DNA of 64,000 bases from Nitrospira sp. (GTDB lineage: Bacteria > Nitrospirota > Nitrospiria > Nitrospirales > Nitrospiraceae): NCBI GenBank assembly GCA_022226955.1, contig CP092079.1, forward strand, positions 2,941,043-3,005,042. Direction: 5' to 3'. Every line of letters starts with the position of its first letter. Within the stretch, counting starts at the first letter, position 1. Positions 55,717 through 62,519 of this stretch are shown piece by piece. Position numbers and translations under genes: made by a program. The notes under the pieces are model-generated. The model was not told the DNA's origin. It searched no databases and saw only the letters and a program-made list of their open reading frames with translations.

Positions 55717-56559
55717 ATGAGTTTCGCGGAACGCATGCTTAATATCGACCGACGGATTATCTTCGCGGTGATCGGCTTGTGTACACTCTTGCCGTTGCTC
55801 TATCCGGTCGGGCTGCCCATCAAGATTTCGCAAGAAGTGCGCGGGGTCTACGATCATATCGAAAGTTTGCCGGAACGGTCGGTGCTGCTGCTCTCGCTCG
55901 ACTTCGATCCCGCCTCGAAACCGGAGCTCTATCCGCAGGCCGTGGCCATTCTGCGCCATGCGTTCAAAAAGAATCTCAGGGTAGTTGCGATGACGCTATG
56001 GGTGTCCGGTACGGGCATGGCCGATGAGCTGTTGACCAAGGTGGCGGCTGAATCCGGCAAGCAGCGCGGCACCGACTATATCTTTCTCGGATGGAGCCCC
56101 GGAGGGACGGCGGTCATCATTAATATGGGACAGGATCTCTATAACGCATTTCCCAGCGATTATGGCGGCAAGCCGACTAAGGGGCAGCCGGTGCTGGAGG
56201 GTGTCAACAGTCTGAAAGATGTCACTTATGCAGTCAGCCTTGGCGCGGGGAATCCCGGCGTCGAGGCCTGGTACGTCTTCGGGAAGGACAAGTACAAATT
56301 CGAGTTGGGCGGCGGTTGCACGGGTGTGATTGCACCGGGCTTGTATCCCTTGCTGCGCAGCGGCCAGATTAACGGATTGATTGGCGGGCTGCGAGGCGCG
56401 GCGGAATACGAAAGCCTGATTGGGCAAAAAGGCCGGGCCGTGGCGGGAATGGATGCGCAATCGGCCACCCACGTTGCGATCATCGTGCTCGTGGCGCTGT
56501 GCAATGTGTTCTATTTCATGCTCAGGCGCCAGGCGCATCGACAGAGTGTGCAGTCTTAG
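55717..56559 (+). CDS. Membrane-anchored protein with central alpha/beta domain, GlmL operon
   Basis: A 280-aa protein starting at ATG 55717 (MSFAERMLNIDRRIIFAVIG). One helix at each end (IIFAVIGLCTLLPLLYPVGL; VAIIVLVALCNVFYFMLRR) brackets a ~210-residue alpha/beta domain with Rossmann-like alternation (VLLLSLDFDPASKPELYPQA, LRVVAMTLWVSGTGMADELL, DYIFLGWSPGGTAVIINMGQ, DVTYAVSLGAGNPGVEAWYV). The end of the domain reads AAEYESLIGQKGRAVAGMDA-QS, which looks like a conserved motif. Its side of the membrane is unclear; the charged N-terminus suggests the domain faces the periplasm. Confidence 0.8.
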   Translation: MSFAERMLNIDRRIIFAVIGLCTLLPLLYPVGLPIKISQEVRGVYDHIESLPERSVLLLSLDFDPASKPELYPQAVAILRHAFKKNLRVVAMTLWVSGTGMADELLTKVAAESGKQRGTDYIFLGWSPGGTAVIINMGQDLYNAFPSDYGGKPTKGQPVLEGVNSLKDVTYAVSLGAGNPGVEAWYVFGKDKYKFELGGGCTGVIAPGLYPLLRSGQINGLIGGLRGAAEYESLIGQKGRAVAGMDAQSATHVAIIVLVALCNVFYFMLRRQAHRQSVQS

Positions 56560-56562
56560 GGG

Positions 56563-57324
56563 ATGGATCTGGCTATGGATGCAACGGTCATCGGCGCATG
56601 GGTGGCGACAGGGTTAACCCTGTTCATCTTTTCCTTTTTGTATAAGGATAATCCGCTGTTCAAGCTGGCGGAGAATCTCTATGTCGGCGTGTCGGTCGGT
56701 TACACGATCGTGAAAACGTATGACACGGTCATTCTGCACTTGATCTGGAAGCCTATTGTCGAGCATCAGGAATGGACGCTCTTGATTCCTGTCGGCATTG
56801 GGTTGCTCATGCTCACGCGCTATGTGCCGAAAGCCGCCTGGCTGTCGCGCTATGCCTTTGCGTTCATCGTCGGCGTCGGCGCTGGCCTGGCGATTCCGCG
56901 GACCGTGTCGTCGTTCATCCTGAAGCAGATTGAAGACACGGTCCGGCCATTGGTGATGCTGGTGCCGGGCGATGGCGCCTCCTTTTCCTGGAACCTGTTG
57001 AACCCGGCCAGCAGCGTGAACGTCATCATTGTGTTGATCGGCGTGAGCTCCGTGTTGTTCTATTTTTTCTTTTCGGTGGAGCATAGTGGGCCGGGGAAGA
57101 CGGTCGCCAGGACGGGTGTGCTGTTCCTCATGATCGCCTTCGGCGCGGCCTTCGGCTATACCGTCATGGCCCGCATGTCGCTGCTGATCGGGCGGCTGAC
57201 CGATTTGATTGAATATTCCGATCCCTCCTACGGGCGGCCGACATTGTGGCTGGCGTTGGTGACGGTCGGCACCTTGATCGCGCTCAGCCTGTGGCGCCGA
57301 AGCGATCCGCCGAGCTCTTCGTAA
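56563..57324 (+). CDS. Seven-helix membrane protein of the GlmL operon
   Basis: A 253-aa integral membrane protein, 3 nt after the previous stop. Helices: VATGLTLFIFSFLYKD, YVGVSVGYTIVKTYDTVILH, WTLLIPVGIGLLMLTRYVP, YAFAFIVGVGAGLAIPRTV, VNVIIVLIGVSSVLFYFFFS, VLFLMIAFGAAFGYTVMARM, LWLALVTVGTLIALSLWRR. An alternative ATG is four codons in. It ends the tightly spaced set; 100 nt separate it from the Memo-family gene. Confidence 0.82.
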   Translation: MDLAMDATVIGAWVATGLTLFIFSFLYKDNPLFKLAENLYVGVSVGYTIVKTYDTVILHLIWKPIVEHQEWTLLIPVGIGLLMLTRYVPKAAWLSRYAFAFIVGVGAGLAIPRTVSSFILKQIEDTVRPLVMLVPGDGASFSWNLLNPASSVNVIIVLIGVSSVLFYFFFSVEHSGPGKTVARTGVLFLMIAFGAAFGYTVMARMSLLIGRLTDLIEYSDPSYGRPTLWLALVTVGTLIALSLWRRSDPPSSS

Positions 57325-57424
57325 TTCGAGGGGCGAGACTCGATTTTGTCTTAACCTGAGCCATCCTCCTGGGTTGCAGCTTCTTCTTTCTCTCCTTTAC
57401 AATGGCGCTCGACCAAGGAGCACC

Positions 57425-58666
57425 ATGACCACGACGACTGCCAAAGACCCCGCGCAATATCCCGCACTGCGAAATCTCCAGTTCTCCCCAATTAAAGAAG
57501 GGGAGGAGCAGTACATCGTGCTGTGGGACCCGACGGGTTTGAGCAAAGAACGGCTCGTGCTGCCGCTCAACTACTTTTTCATCATTCAGCATTTCGACGG
57601 CGAGCATTCTCTTCAGCAGGTGGGCGCCCTCTACCTGAAACGGTTCGGTGAGTTTCTGATGCCGGACAAGGTTGTGGAGTTGGTGGCCGATCTCGACCGG
57701 AAGTTGTTTCTGGAAGGGGAGCGGGCGGAAGAGGCTCGGAGAGAGCAGCGGGCGCAATATCGCGAAAGCCCGCTTCGTCCGGCGGCATTTGCCGGCCGGG
57801 CCTACGAGGCCGATGGCGCAAAGCTGAAGAAGCAGATCGACGGATTTTTTACTTCGCCAGAAGGGCCGGACTTCAAGCCTTCAGAGAATGCTGGGAAGCC
57901 GATCAAGGGATTAGTCGCGCCGACCTATGACCTCAAACAGGCCGGCCCGATTTACGCCTGGGCCTATAAGCAGCTGCAAGAAGCCGCGCAGCCGGATGTC
58001 TATGTCGTCATTGGCACCGCTTATGCCGGTCTCGGTAATTTGTTTGCCGCGACCGACAAGGATTTTGAAACGCCGCTGGGTGTGGTGAAGGCCGATCAAC
58101 CATTGCTGAGGACGATTCGCGCGCGCTTTCCTGTCGCGTTCGAAGAAGATCTCTGTCACCAGGCCGAGCATGCCATCGAGTTTCAGCTGCCATTCTTACA
58201 GGATATTGTCGGTCGACAAAAACCGTTTACCATTGTGCCGGTCCTGTGCTCGTTCTCGGCCTTGAGCGTATCGGAGCCGGCGGTCTTGCAGCAGGTGGTG
58301 GCGTTTTTGGATGGGCTGATGGAAATTCTAAAGGCGGACGGACGCAGCTACTGCGTGATCGCAGCCGGCGAGCTGGCTCATCTCGGCATGCGCTACGGCG
58401 ACAAGGAGCCACCGACCGATTTTTCATTCCACCGGTCCATGCAGCACGACCTTGAAATGCTCAAGCCGGTGGAAGAGCTGAAAGCCGATGAGTTCGCCAA
58501 CTACATCATCAAGGAACAGGATCAGCGCCGGATTTCCGGCTTCGCCCCGATCTTCTCGCTGTTACGGTTGATCGAAGCTGAAAAGGGCGAAGTGCTCCGC
58601 TACGACCGTGGCATTACCGACCAGTACAACTCCACCGTTACGTACGCCAGCATGGCCTTCTTCTAG
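57425..58666 (+). CDS. Memo-family (AmmeMemoRadiSam system B) protein with N-terminal extension
   Basis: A 413-aa protein. ATG 57425 has CAAGGAG upstream. Residues about 1-115 form an extra helical domain (LVLPLNYFFIIQHFDGEHSL, MPDKVVELVADLDRKL), and 118-413 the Memo domain (SPLRPAAFAGRAYEAD, GPIYAWAYKQL, LCHQAEHAIEFQLPFLQDIV). In most relatives the metal site begins with APH-x-D; here it reads APTYD, with Thr167 in place of His, while D169 and H249 remain. No AMMECR1 or radical SAM partner gene is near. It may have lost redox or metal function. A repeat element follows its stop by 3 bp. Confidence 0.88.
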   Translation: MTTTTAKDPAQYPALRNLQFSPIKEGEEQYIVLWDPTGLSKERLVLPLNYFFIIQHFDGEHSLQQVGALYLKRFGEFLMPDKVVELVADLDRKLFLEGERAEEARREQRAQYRESPLRPAAFAGRAYEADGAKLKKQIDGFFTSPEGPDFKPSENAGKPIKGLVAPTYDLKQAGPIYAWAYKQLQEAAQPDVYVVIGTAYAGLGNLFAATDKDFETPLGVVKADQPLLRTIRARFPVAFEEDLCHQAEHAIEFQLPFLQDIVGRQKPFTIVPVLCSFSALSVSEPAVLQQVVAFLDGLMEILKADGRSYCVIAAGELAHLGMRYGDKEPPTDFSFHRSMQHDLEMLKPVEELKADEFANYIIKEQDQRRISGFAPIFSLLRLIEAEKGEVLRYDRGITDQYNSTVTYASMAFF

Positions 58667-58669
58667 TTA

Positions 58670-58790
58670 GGCTGCTGAAACAGGTCCCCAACTTCGTTCT
58701 CAGTTCGTCAGCAATCCTCAACGTACCCAGAGGGTACGCTTCCGGTTGTGACTCGCTTGCGGCCTTGTTGGATGACCTGTTTGAGCAGCC
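58670..58790. repeat. Inverted-repeat element, copy 3 (after the Memo gene)
   Basis: Arms GGCTGCTGAAACAGGTC (58670-58686) and GACCTGTTTGAGCAGCC (58774-58790) pair over 17 positions with one G-G mismatch. Inside: 'caacttcgttctcag', the palindrome CGTACCC-AGA-GGGTACG and 'tgcggccttgttgg'. It could act as a transcription stop for the Memo gene. Confidence 0.9.
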
Positions 58791-58796
58791 TGGCGG

Positions 58797-58857
58797 GCGG
58801 CTGCTCAAACGAATCTCCGCGACGTTCTCACCTTGAATAAATCCTCAACGTGCCCAG
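58797..58857. repeat. Truncated relic of the same element
   Basis: 'gcggctgctcaaacg', 'gacgttctcacc' and 'cctcaacgtgcccagat' follow in the order of the element's left half, then the sequence runs into the end of the response regulator gene. The right half is missing. Confidence 0.55.
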
Positions 58858-58861
58858 ATAG

Positions 58862-59281
58862 TCATTGCATCATAGGCTGAGCGTCCGGTCCAACAGCGAA
58901 GGCGCTGTTGTGATTCTGCGTATGCTGCAGCACTGTACGAATGCCGGAAAGCATCAATGGCAATGAATCTTTGACCAGATATCCTGTCGCGCCGGCCGAA
59001 AATGCTGCAGCCATCACTTCCGGATCGGTACGGGAGGCGTGAAAGATTACGAGGCAGTCAGGCCTGGCTTTTCGGAGTTCCCGCACAGCTTCGATTCCAT
59101 CCATCTTGGGCATTTGGATATCCGTCAGCACAAGATCCGGTTGCAGGGCTTGCGCGGCTGCGATGAGAGCCTGTCCGTCCTCTGCGGTGCCAATGACCGT
59201 GTATTCAGGCTCCAGGATCGATTGAAGCTGCGACAGCGTCTGAGCGTCATCATTGCAGAGAAGAATTCGAAGTCGTTTCAT
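58862..59281 (-). CDS. Stand-alone receiver-domain response regulator
   Basis: A 139-aa receiver domain: acidic residues in ILLCNDDAQT, the phospho-acceptor Asp in LVLTDIQMPKMDGIEAV, Ser/Thr in VIFHASRTDP, Lys in GYLVKDSLP. No output domain, so it acts on a partner protein, like CheY or Spo0F. It is the last of three short minus-strand genes and overlaps the preceding zinc-ribbon gene by 32 nt. Confidence 0.9.
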   Translation of the reverse strand: MKRLRILLCNDDAQTLSQLQSILEPEYTVIGTAEDGQALIAAAQALQPDLVLTDIQMPKMDGIEAVRELRKARPDCLVIFHASRTDPEVMAAAFSAGATGYLVKDSLPLMLSGIRTVLQHTQNHNSAFAVGPDAQPMMQ

Positions 59282-59564
59282 CGAACACCTCCTGAAGAGG
59301 TTGGCCGAATGCTCGGGGAGGCGTGGTCTGAGTAAAAATCGCCTCCAGCGCGAAGGACGACGAGGAATGGCTGCGTGGGCCGCGCGGTTTCCTGGTTCGA
59401 ACGGTCATGCGTGCCGCATGACCGTTGGCTAGAATGACGGTGTCTTCAACCGCGCCACAGTTGAGGCAGCGCTGGCAGTCGACCCGTTCGGCAGCGCGTA
59501 TTCCGCTGGCCTCAAAGAGCCGTTCTCGCACCAGCAGCCCGTCGCATCGTATGCAGGCCGCCAT
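59250..59564 (-). CDS. Small zinc-ribbon-like protein
   Basis: A 104-aa protein with two Cys pairs, CIRC near residue 4 and CQRCLNC near 30-36 (MAACIRCDGLLVRERLFEAS, VDCQRCLNCGAVEDTVILAN), which suggests a zinc ribbon. The rest is Ser/Thr/Arg-rich and probably disordered. Not otherwise recognised. Spacing inside a three-gene cluster (8 nt after the upstream gene, overlap with the response regulator) supports it being real. Confidence 0.6.
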   Translation of the reverse strand: MAACIRCDGLLVRERLFEASGIRAAERVDCQRCLNCGAVEDTVILANGHAARMTVRTRKPRGPRSHSSSSFALEAIFTQTTPPRAFGQPLQEVFDETTSNSSLQ

Positions 59565-59571
59565 CGTAATC

Positions 59572-59829
59572 CTAGTCTCCTCTTGGTGCGGCCGCCGCCC
59601 GTACTGCTTTCCCTTCCGTGAGGCAGATTTGATAGTCCCCTGGAAGGGGCGTCAGCTGAATCACGCGTTGTTTCTCCAAGTGGTTCAAGGCTCTGAAGAG
59701 ACTGACCCAGCGGCAATCTGGAAAGGTGGTGGTGAGAGCGGTGAATGTGAGGATTCGTTCCCGTACCACTAACTCGCGGACTTTGATTTCAATGGCGGCT
59801 GAAGCCATGTCGGTGCTCTGTTGCTGCAT
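59572..59829 (-). CDS. Small winged-helix-like protein
   Basis: An 85-aa protein, VRELVVRERILTFTALTTTF followed by VSLFRALNHLEKQRVIQLTP and a short strand pair, which looks like a small winged helix. The ribosome site is strong (GGAGGATCCTCC before ATG). It may regulate the cluster with the zinc-ribbon and receiver proteins. Function is not known. Confidence 0.65.
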   Translation of the reverse strand: MQQQSTDMASAAIEIKVRELVVRERILTFTALTTTFPDCRWVSLFRALNHLEKQRVIQLTPLPGDYQICLTEGKAVRAAAAPRGD

Positions 59830-60013
59830 GGAGGATCCTCCGTGAAGTGTTCAGGCCGATAATGAGTGGTCAAGAAAGCGACCACTGGTCTTGCCGGATG
59901 TTCTCAAAGCACGGTGATACAGTAGCTGGGGTCAGTGCCTCTGAAGCGATGGGATGCGAGGGGAGCTCCCGCATCCCGCCATTCGCACACGGCGTGGTGC
60001 GCGATGTCGCATA

Positions 60014-60466
60014 TTAATCTTCTCCCGTCGTGCCAAGGCCAATCCAGGCGCGTAAGAGATCGTGCCGCGTGACGGAATAGGCCACAGTCTCTCCTTGCAG
60101 GACCGGAAGATTGAGCAAGCGTTTTTCTTCCATCAATCTCACTGCTGCTTCGAGCGTGGTCTTGGCGGTCACGGCGATCCGCTCACGGACCATGATGTCT
60201 TCGGCGGTCAACTCCACGAGATCCTTGCCGGCTTCCAGCGCGCGAAGGACATCGAATTCGCTGATGAAGCCGACAAATGTGTTATGAGCATCCACCACTG
60301 GCGCGCCGGGAGTATGAGTCGCGAGTAACTCGAGTGCCACGGTCATTCCATTTTGGCCGACATGGAAGAGTAGATCGTTGGTTCCTCTGATTTGCCCCAC
60401 CGTGCGCAACCCTCCGGCAGGGACTCCCGGCAACGTCGATTTCACCGTGTCTGTACTTTTCAGCAT
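60014..60466 (-). CDS. CBS-domain-pair protein
   Basis: A 150-aa protein made of one CBS pair: VALELLATHTPGAPVVDAHN then TFVGFISEFDVLRAL, and DIMVRERIAVTAKTTLEAAV followed by RLLNLPVLQG. Such proteins sense adenine nucleotides or SAM. Good AAAGGAGAT site upstream. It stands alone; 184 nt without a recognised feature separate it from the winged-helix gene on the same strand. Confidence 0.9.
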   Translation of the reverse strand: MLKSTDTVKSTLPGVPAGGLRTVGQIRGTNDLLFHVGQNGMTVALELLATHTPGAPVVDAHNTFVGFISEFDVLRALEAGKDLVELTAEDIMVRERIAVTAKTTLEAAVRLMEEKRLLNLPVLQGETVAYSVTRHDLLRAWIGLGTTGED

Positions 60467-60965
60467 CGCGATCTCCTTTCAATGCCACCAGGTGTGGTGG
60501 GTATTGTGAGTGCGGGATTATACTCTTTAGGAAGGCTTATATATAGACCTGCATGGTCGCTCATAATCACGTCTTCTAGAGTGAGCTCCATACAAAATAT
60601 GTAAAGCATTTTCCGTTCCATTCAGGTTGGACTGGAGCGGTTGCTGGCTCGGGCGCTCTACCTCACGCCAGATGCGCACAATCGCGGCGCAAAGGATAAA
60701 GCCGTCTCGCGTAAGGGTGTGTGGTAATGGAAAAACTACGTAATCGCACGGTGCGGATCGAGCGATTGAGCCCGTTGCGGTAGCTATGGGTGGATATGTC
60801 GATGAGTGGTATTAACTTTCGAATTCAACACACAGAATGAGGATTGTTTTTGAAATGAGTTGGAGAAAGAGAGGCGGATCGTGAAGCGGCCTCTGCCGCA
60901 TGTGAAGCGTTCTGAGGCGTCTATTGTATCGGTTGTACCGGTGAGCAGGGGATGCAGCCGAACGA
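60467..60965. other. Gene-free stretch
   Basis: About 500 bp with only short unsupported frames. AT-rich runs near 60530-60610 and 60800-60850 could hold promoters for the CBS gene and others, but no hexamer pair stands out. Confidence 0.4.
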
Positions 60966-61067
60966 TTAGGAGATCAACCCCCAAGTGCTCCAAATCAGGA
61001 TTCCAGAAACCGCCAGCATCACCCAGGCCAATTCCCGATCACCGAACGACTTTACCATGACTTTCAT
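60966..61067 (-). CDS. 33-aa single-span membrane peptide
   Basis: An ORF encoding MKVMVKSFGDRELAWVMLA followed by VSGILIWSTWGLIS: a charged N-terminus and one hydrophobic helix with three Trp. The ribosome site is excellent (AAGGAGG, 7 nt before ATG 61067). Small single-helix proteins of this form often are accessory subunits of membrane complexes (for example CydX-like), but no partner is adjacent. A real gene is likely on grounds of the site and composition. Confidence 0.6.
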   Translation of the reverse strand: MKVMVKSFGDRELAWVMLAVSGILIWSTWGLIS

Positions 61068-61309
61068 TGCCAGCCTCCTTCGTGAAAGAAAATCGTCATC
61101 TGCGACGTAGGTATAGCAAGGCTGATGCCTAACAGAAAATGCGGATTTTCAGCCTTATTGAATGGGGCCATCGATAAATTCGAGCGGATCCGCACGGATC
61201 GCACTGTGCGGCAGGAGTGAGGCCTGAGGTTGGCACGAACGAAGGGCGCCGACCCTCTATTCAGAGCCGACGCCCTATCGCTGCGTGAGGTCTATTGAGA
61301 CAGGTTGAG
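61068..61309. terminator. Spacer with a possible modA terminator
   Basis: An imperfect inverted repeat AGGGCGCCG... / ...CGACGCCCT (61243-61276) lies 34 bp beyond the modA stop and reads as a stem-loop on the minus strand. The following T content is low. Position is right for ending modA transcription. Confidence 0.35.
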
Positions 61310-62179
61310 TCAGTTGTTTGATGCCATGGCGTCAAAGCCATAATTGAGCAGGAGTTTTTGAATGCGGGGGGTCATGAGGAAATCGGAGAACTCTGTTGCA
61401 ATCTCGCGGACGCTTTCCCGGCAAGTCCATACCACAGCCTGCCCGAATTGCACTGGCGCATAAGATCCTGCGGGGGTCTCGTCGCTGATTCGCACCTCTC
61501 CGCCGTTAATGGCATCCACACGGTAGACGAGTCCCACATCGGCTTTGCCTGCATGGATCAGCTGGATAATGTCTTCGCTATGGGATGCATAGATAATATT
61601 GGAGCGGTTCTTATCCATATAAGCCTGGTTGGATTTGGAGAGTGTTCTGGCTGTGATAGCTCCCAAGGCGGAGATTCGGGGGTTCCCGAGGGCAATGCGC
61701 GTTGTGCGATTGGGGAGCGCATCATGGAAAGAGACGAGCGTAGCCAGGGACTCCGCCGACATCACGAGGGCGAGGGATGTTTGCGCATACACTCGGGGCT
61801 TGCCGTTGAGCGTCAGTCCTTTCTTATAGAGCTGCGCGACGTCATCGATTCCTGCGGCAAGGAATACGTCAATCGGAGCCCCTTGTTCGATATGACGGCT
61901 CAGAGCTTTCGAGGGGGCATAGACGACGTTAACCGACGCGCCATATTCTCGTTCGAACATCGGCAGGATTTCGGTGAAGGCGGCTCTGACGCTCGGAGGA
62001 GCTCCCACCGTCAGCGATTCAGCCTGAGCGAGCCCACCGATTCCAACGAGGCCGGCAATCCCACTGACGATAGCCGCAGTCAGGCGCGCACGTCGAACGC
62101 TCAACCGTGGATGCCACCGTCTAGCCCCATTGTGGGCTGGTTTTATTTGAGTTTCTTGGAGAAGCCTGGAGTCACGCAT
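61310..62179 (-). CDS. modA: Molybdate ABC transporter substrate-binding protein
   Basis: A 289-aa periplasmic binding protein. The basic N-terminus (RRARLTAAIVSGIAGLVGIG, cut near AQA-ES) is long for a signal peptide. The core shows LTVGAPPSVRAAFTEILPMF, VVYAPSKALSRHIEQGAPID, VFLAAGIDDVAQLYKKG, ARVYAQTSLALV-like, ADVGLVYRVDA and the C-terminal ATEFSDFLMTPRIQKLLLNYGF. modB and modC are not in the window (none next to it), so it may work with a transporter elsewhere. Molybdenum supply fits a nitrite oxidoreductase or nitrate-handling lifestyle. Confidence 0.88.
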   Translation of the reverse strand: MRDSRLLQETQIKPAHNGARRWHPRLSVRRARLTAAIVSGIAGLVGIGGLAQAESLTVGAPPSVRAAFTEILPMFEREYGASVNVVYAPSKALSRHIEQGAPIDVFLAAGIDDVAQLYKKGLTLNGKPRVYAQTSLALVMSAESLATLVSFHDALPNRTTRIALGNPRISALGAITARTLSKSNQAYMDKNRSNIIYASHSEDIIQLIHAGKADVGLVYRVDAINGGEVRISDETPAGSYAPVQFGQAVVWTCRESVREIATEFSDFLMTPRIQKLLLNYGFDAMASNN

Positions 62180-62204
62180 AGTTGATTCCTTTGTATCGTT
62201 GGTT

Positions 62205-62225
62205 CATGCAATGACGAATTGCATG
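62205..62225. promoter_or_regulatory. Perfect 8-bp palindrome in the modA promoter region
   Basis: CATGCAAT (62205-62212), 5-nt spacer, ATTGCATG (62218-62225). It lies 25 bp upstream of modA and may be an operator. It does not resemble the ModE consensus I know. Confidence 0.5.
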
Positions 62226-62519
62226 CATGAAATAGCAATATCGATACCAATGGAGTGCTTATCCTTTGCCTATATGAGAAGGCAGCGCGGACAGCGTATT
62301 TCTTTATGGATCGTGTTTCATCGCAAAGGTTGTGTCTTGATCTACGGTTGAGGAATCGAGCGAGATCGCACAATGCACTCAGTGCGAAAACGAGGTATCA
62401 ATAGGTGTCAGTATCAGCGCCACTCTTTTCATCTCTATTTCACGTGTACTCGTCAGCCGCGATGGAGCAAACACGGTTTTTGAGAAGGGCACAAACATTG
62501 CTCAGTCTGATAGTTGCGT
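62226..62519. other. Divergent promoter region between modA and the RND permease gene
   Basis: No gene. Both flanking genes read away from it. Apart from the palindrome at its left edge I see no further operator or hairpin. Confidence 0.4.

Noticed and set aside
59429-59716. Minus-strand frame overlapping the zinc-ribbon and winged-helix genes
   Set aside because: The two flanking frames have ribosome sites and coherent composition; this third frame spans their junction.
61358-62185. 275-codon plus-strand frame opposite modA
   Set aside because: Antisense to a clear ModA with conserved binding-protein motifs.
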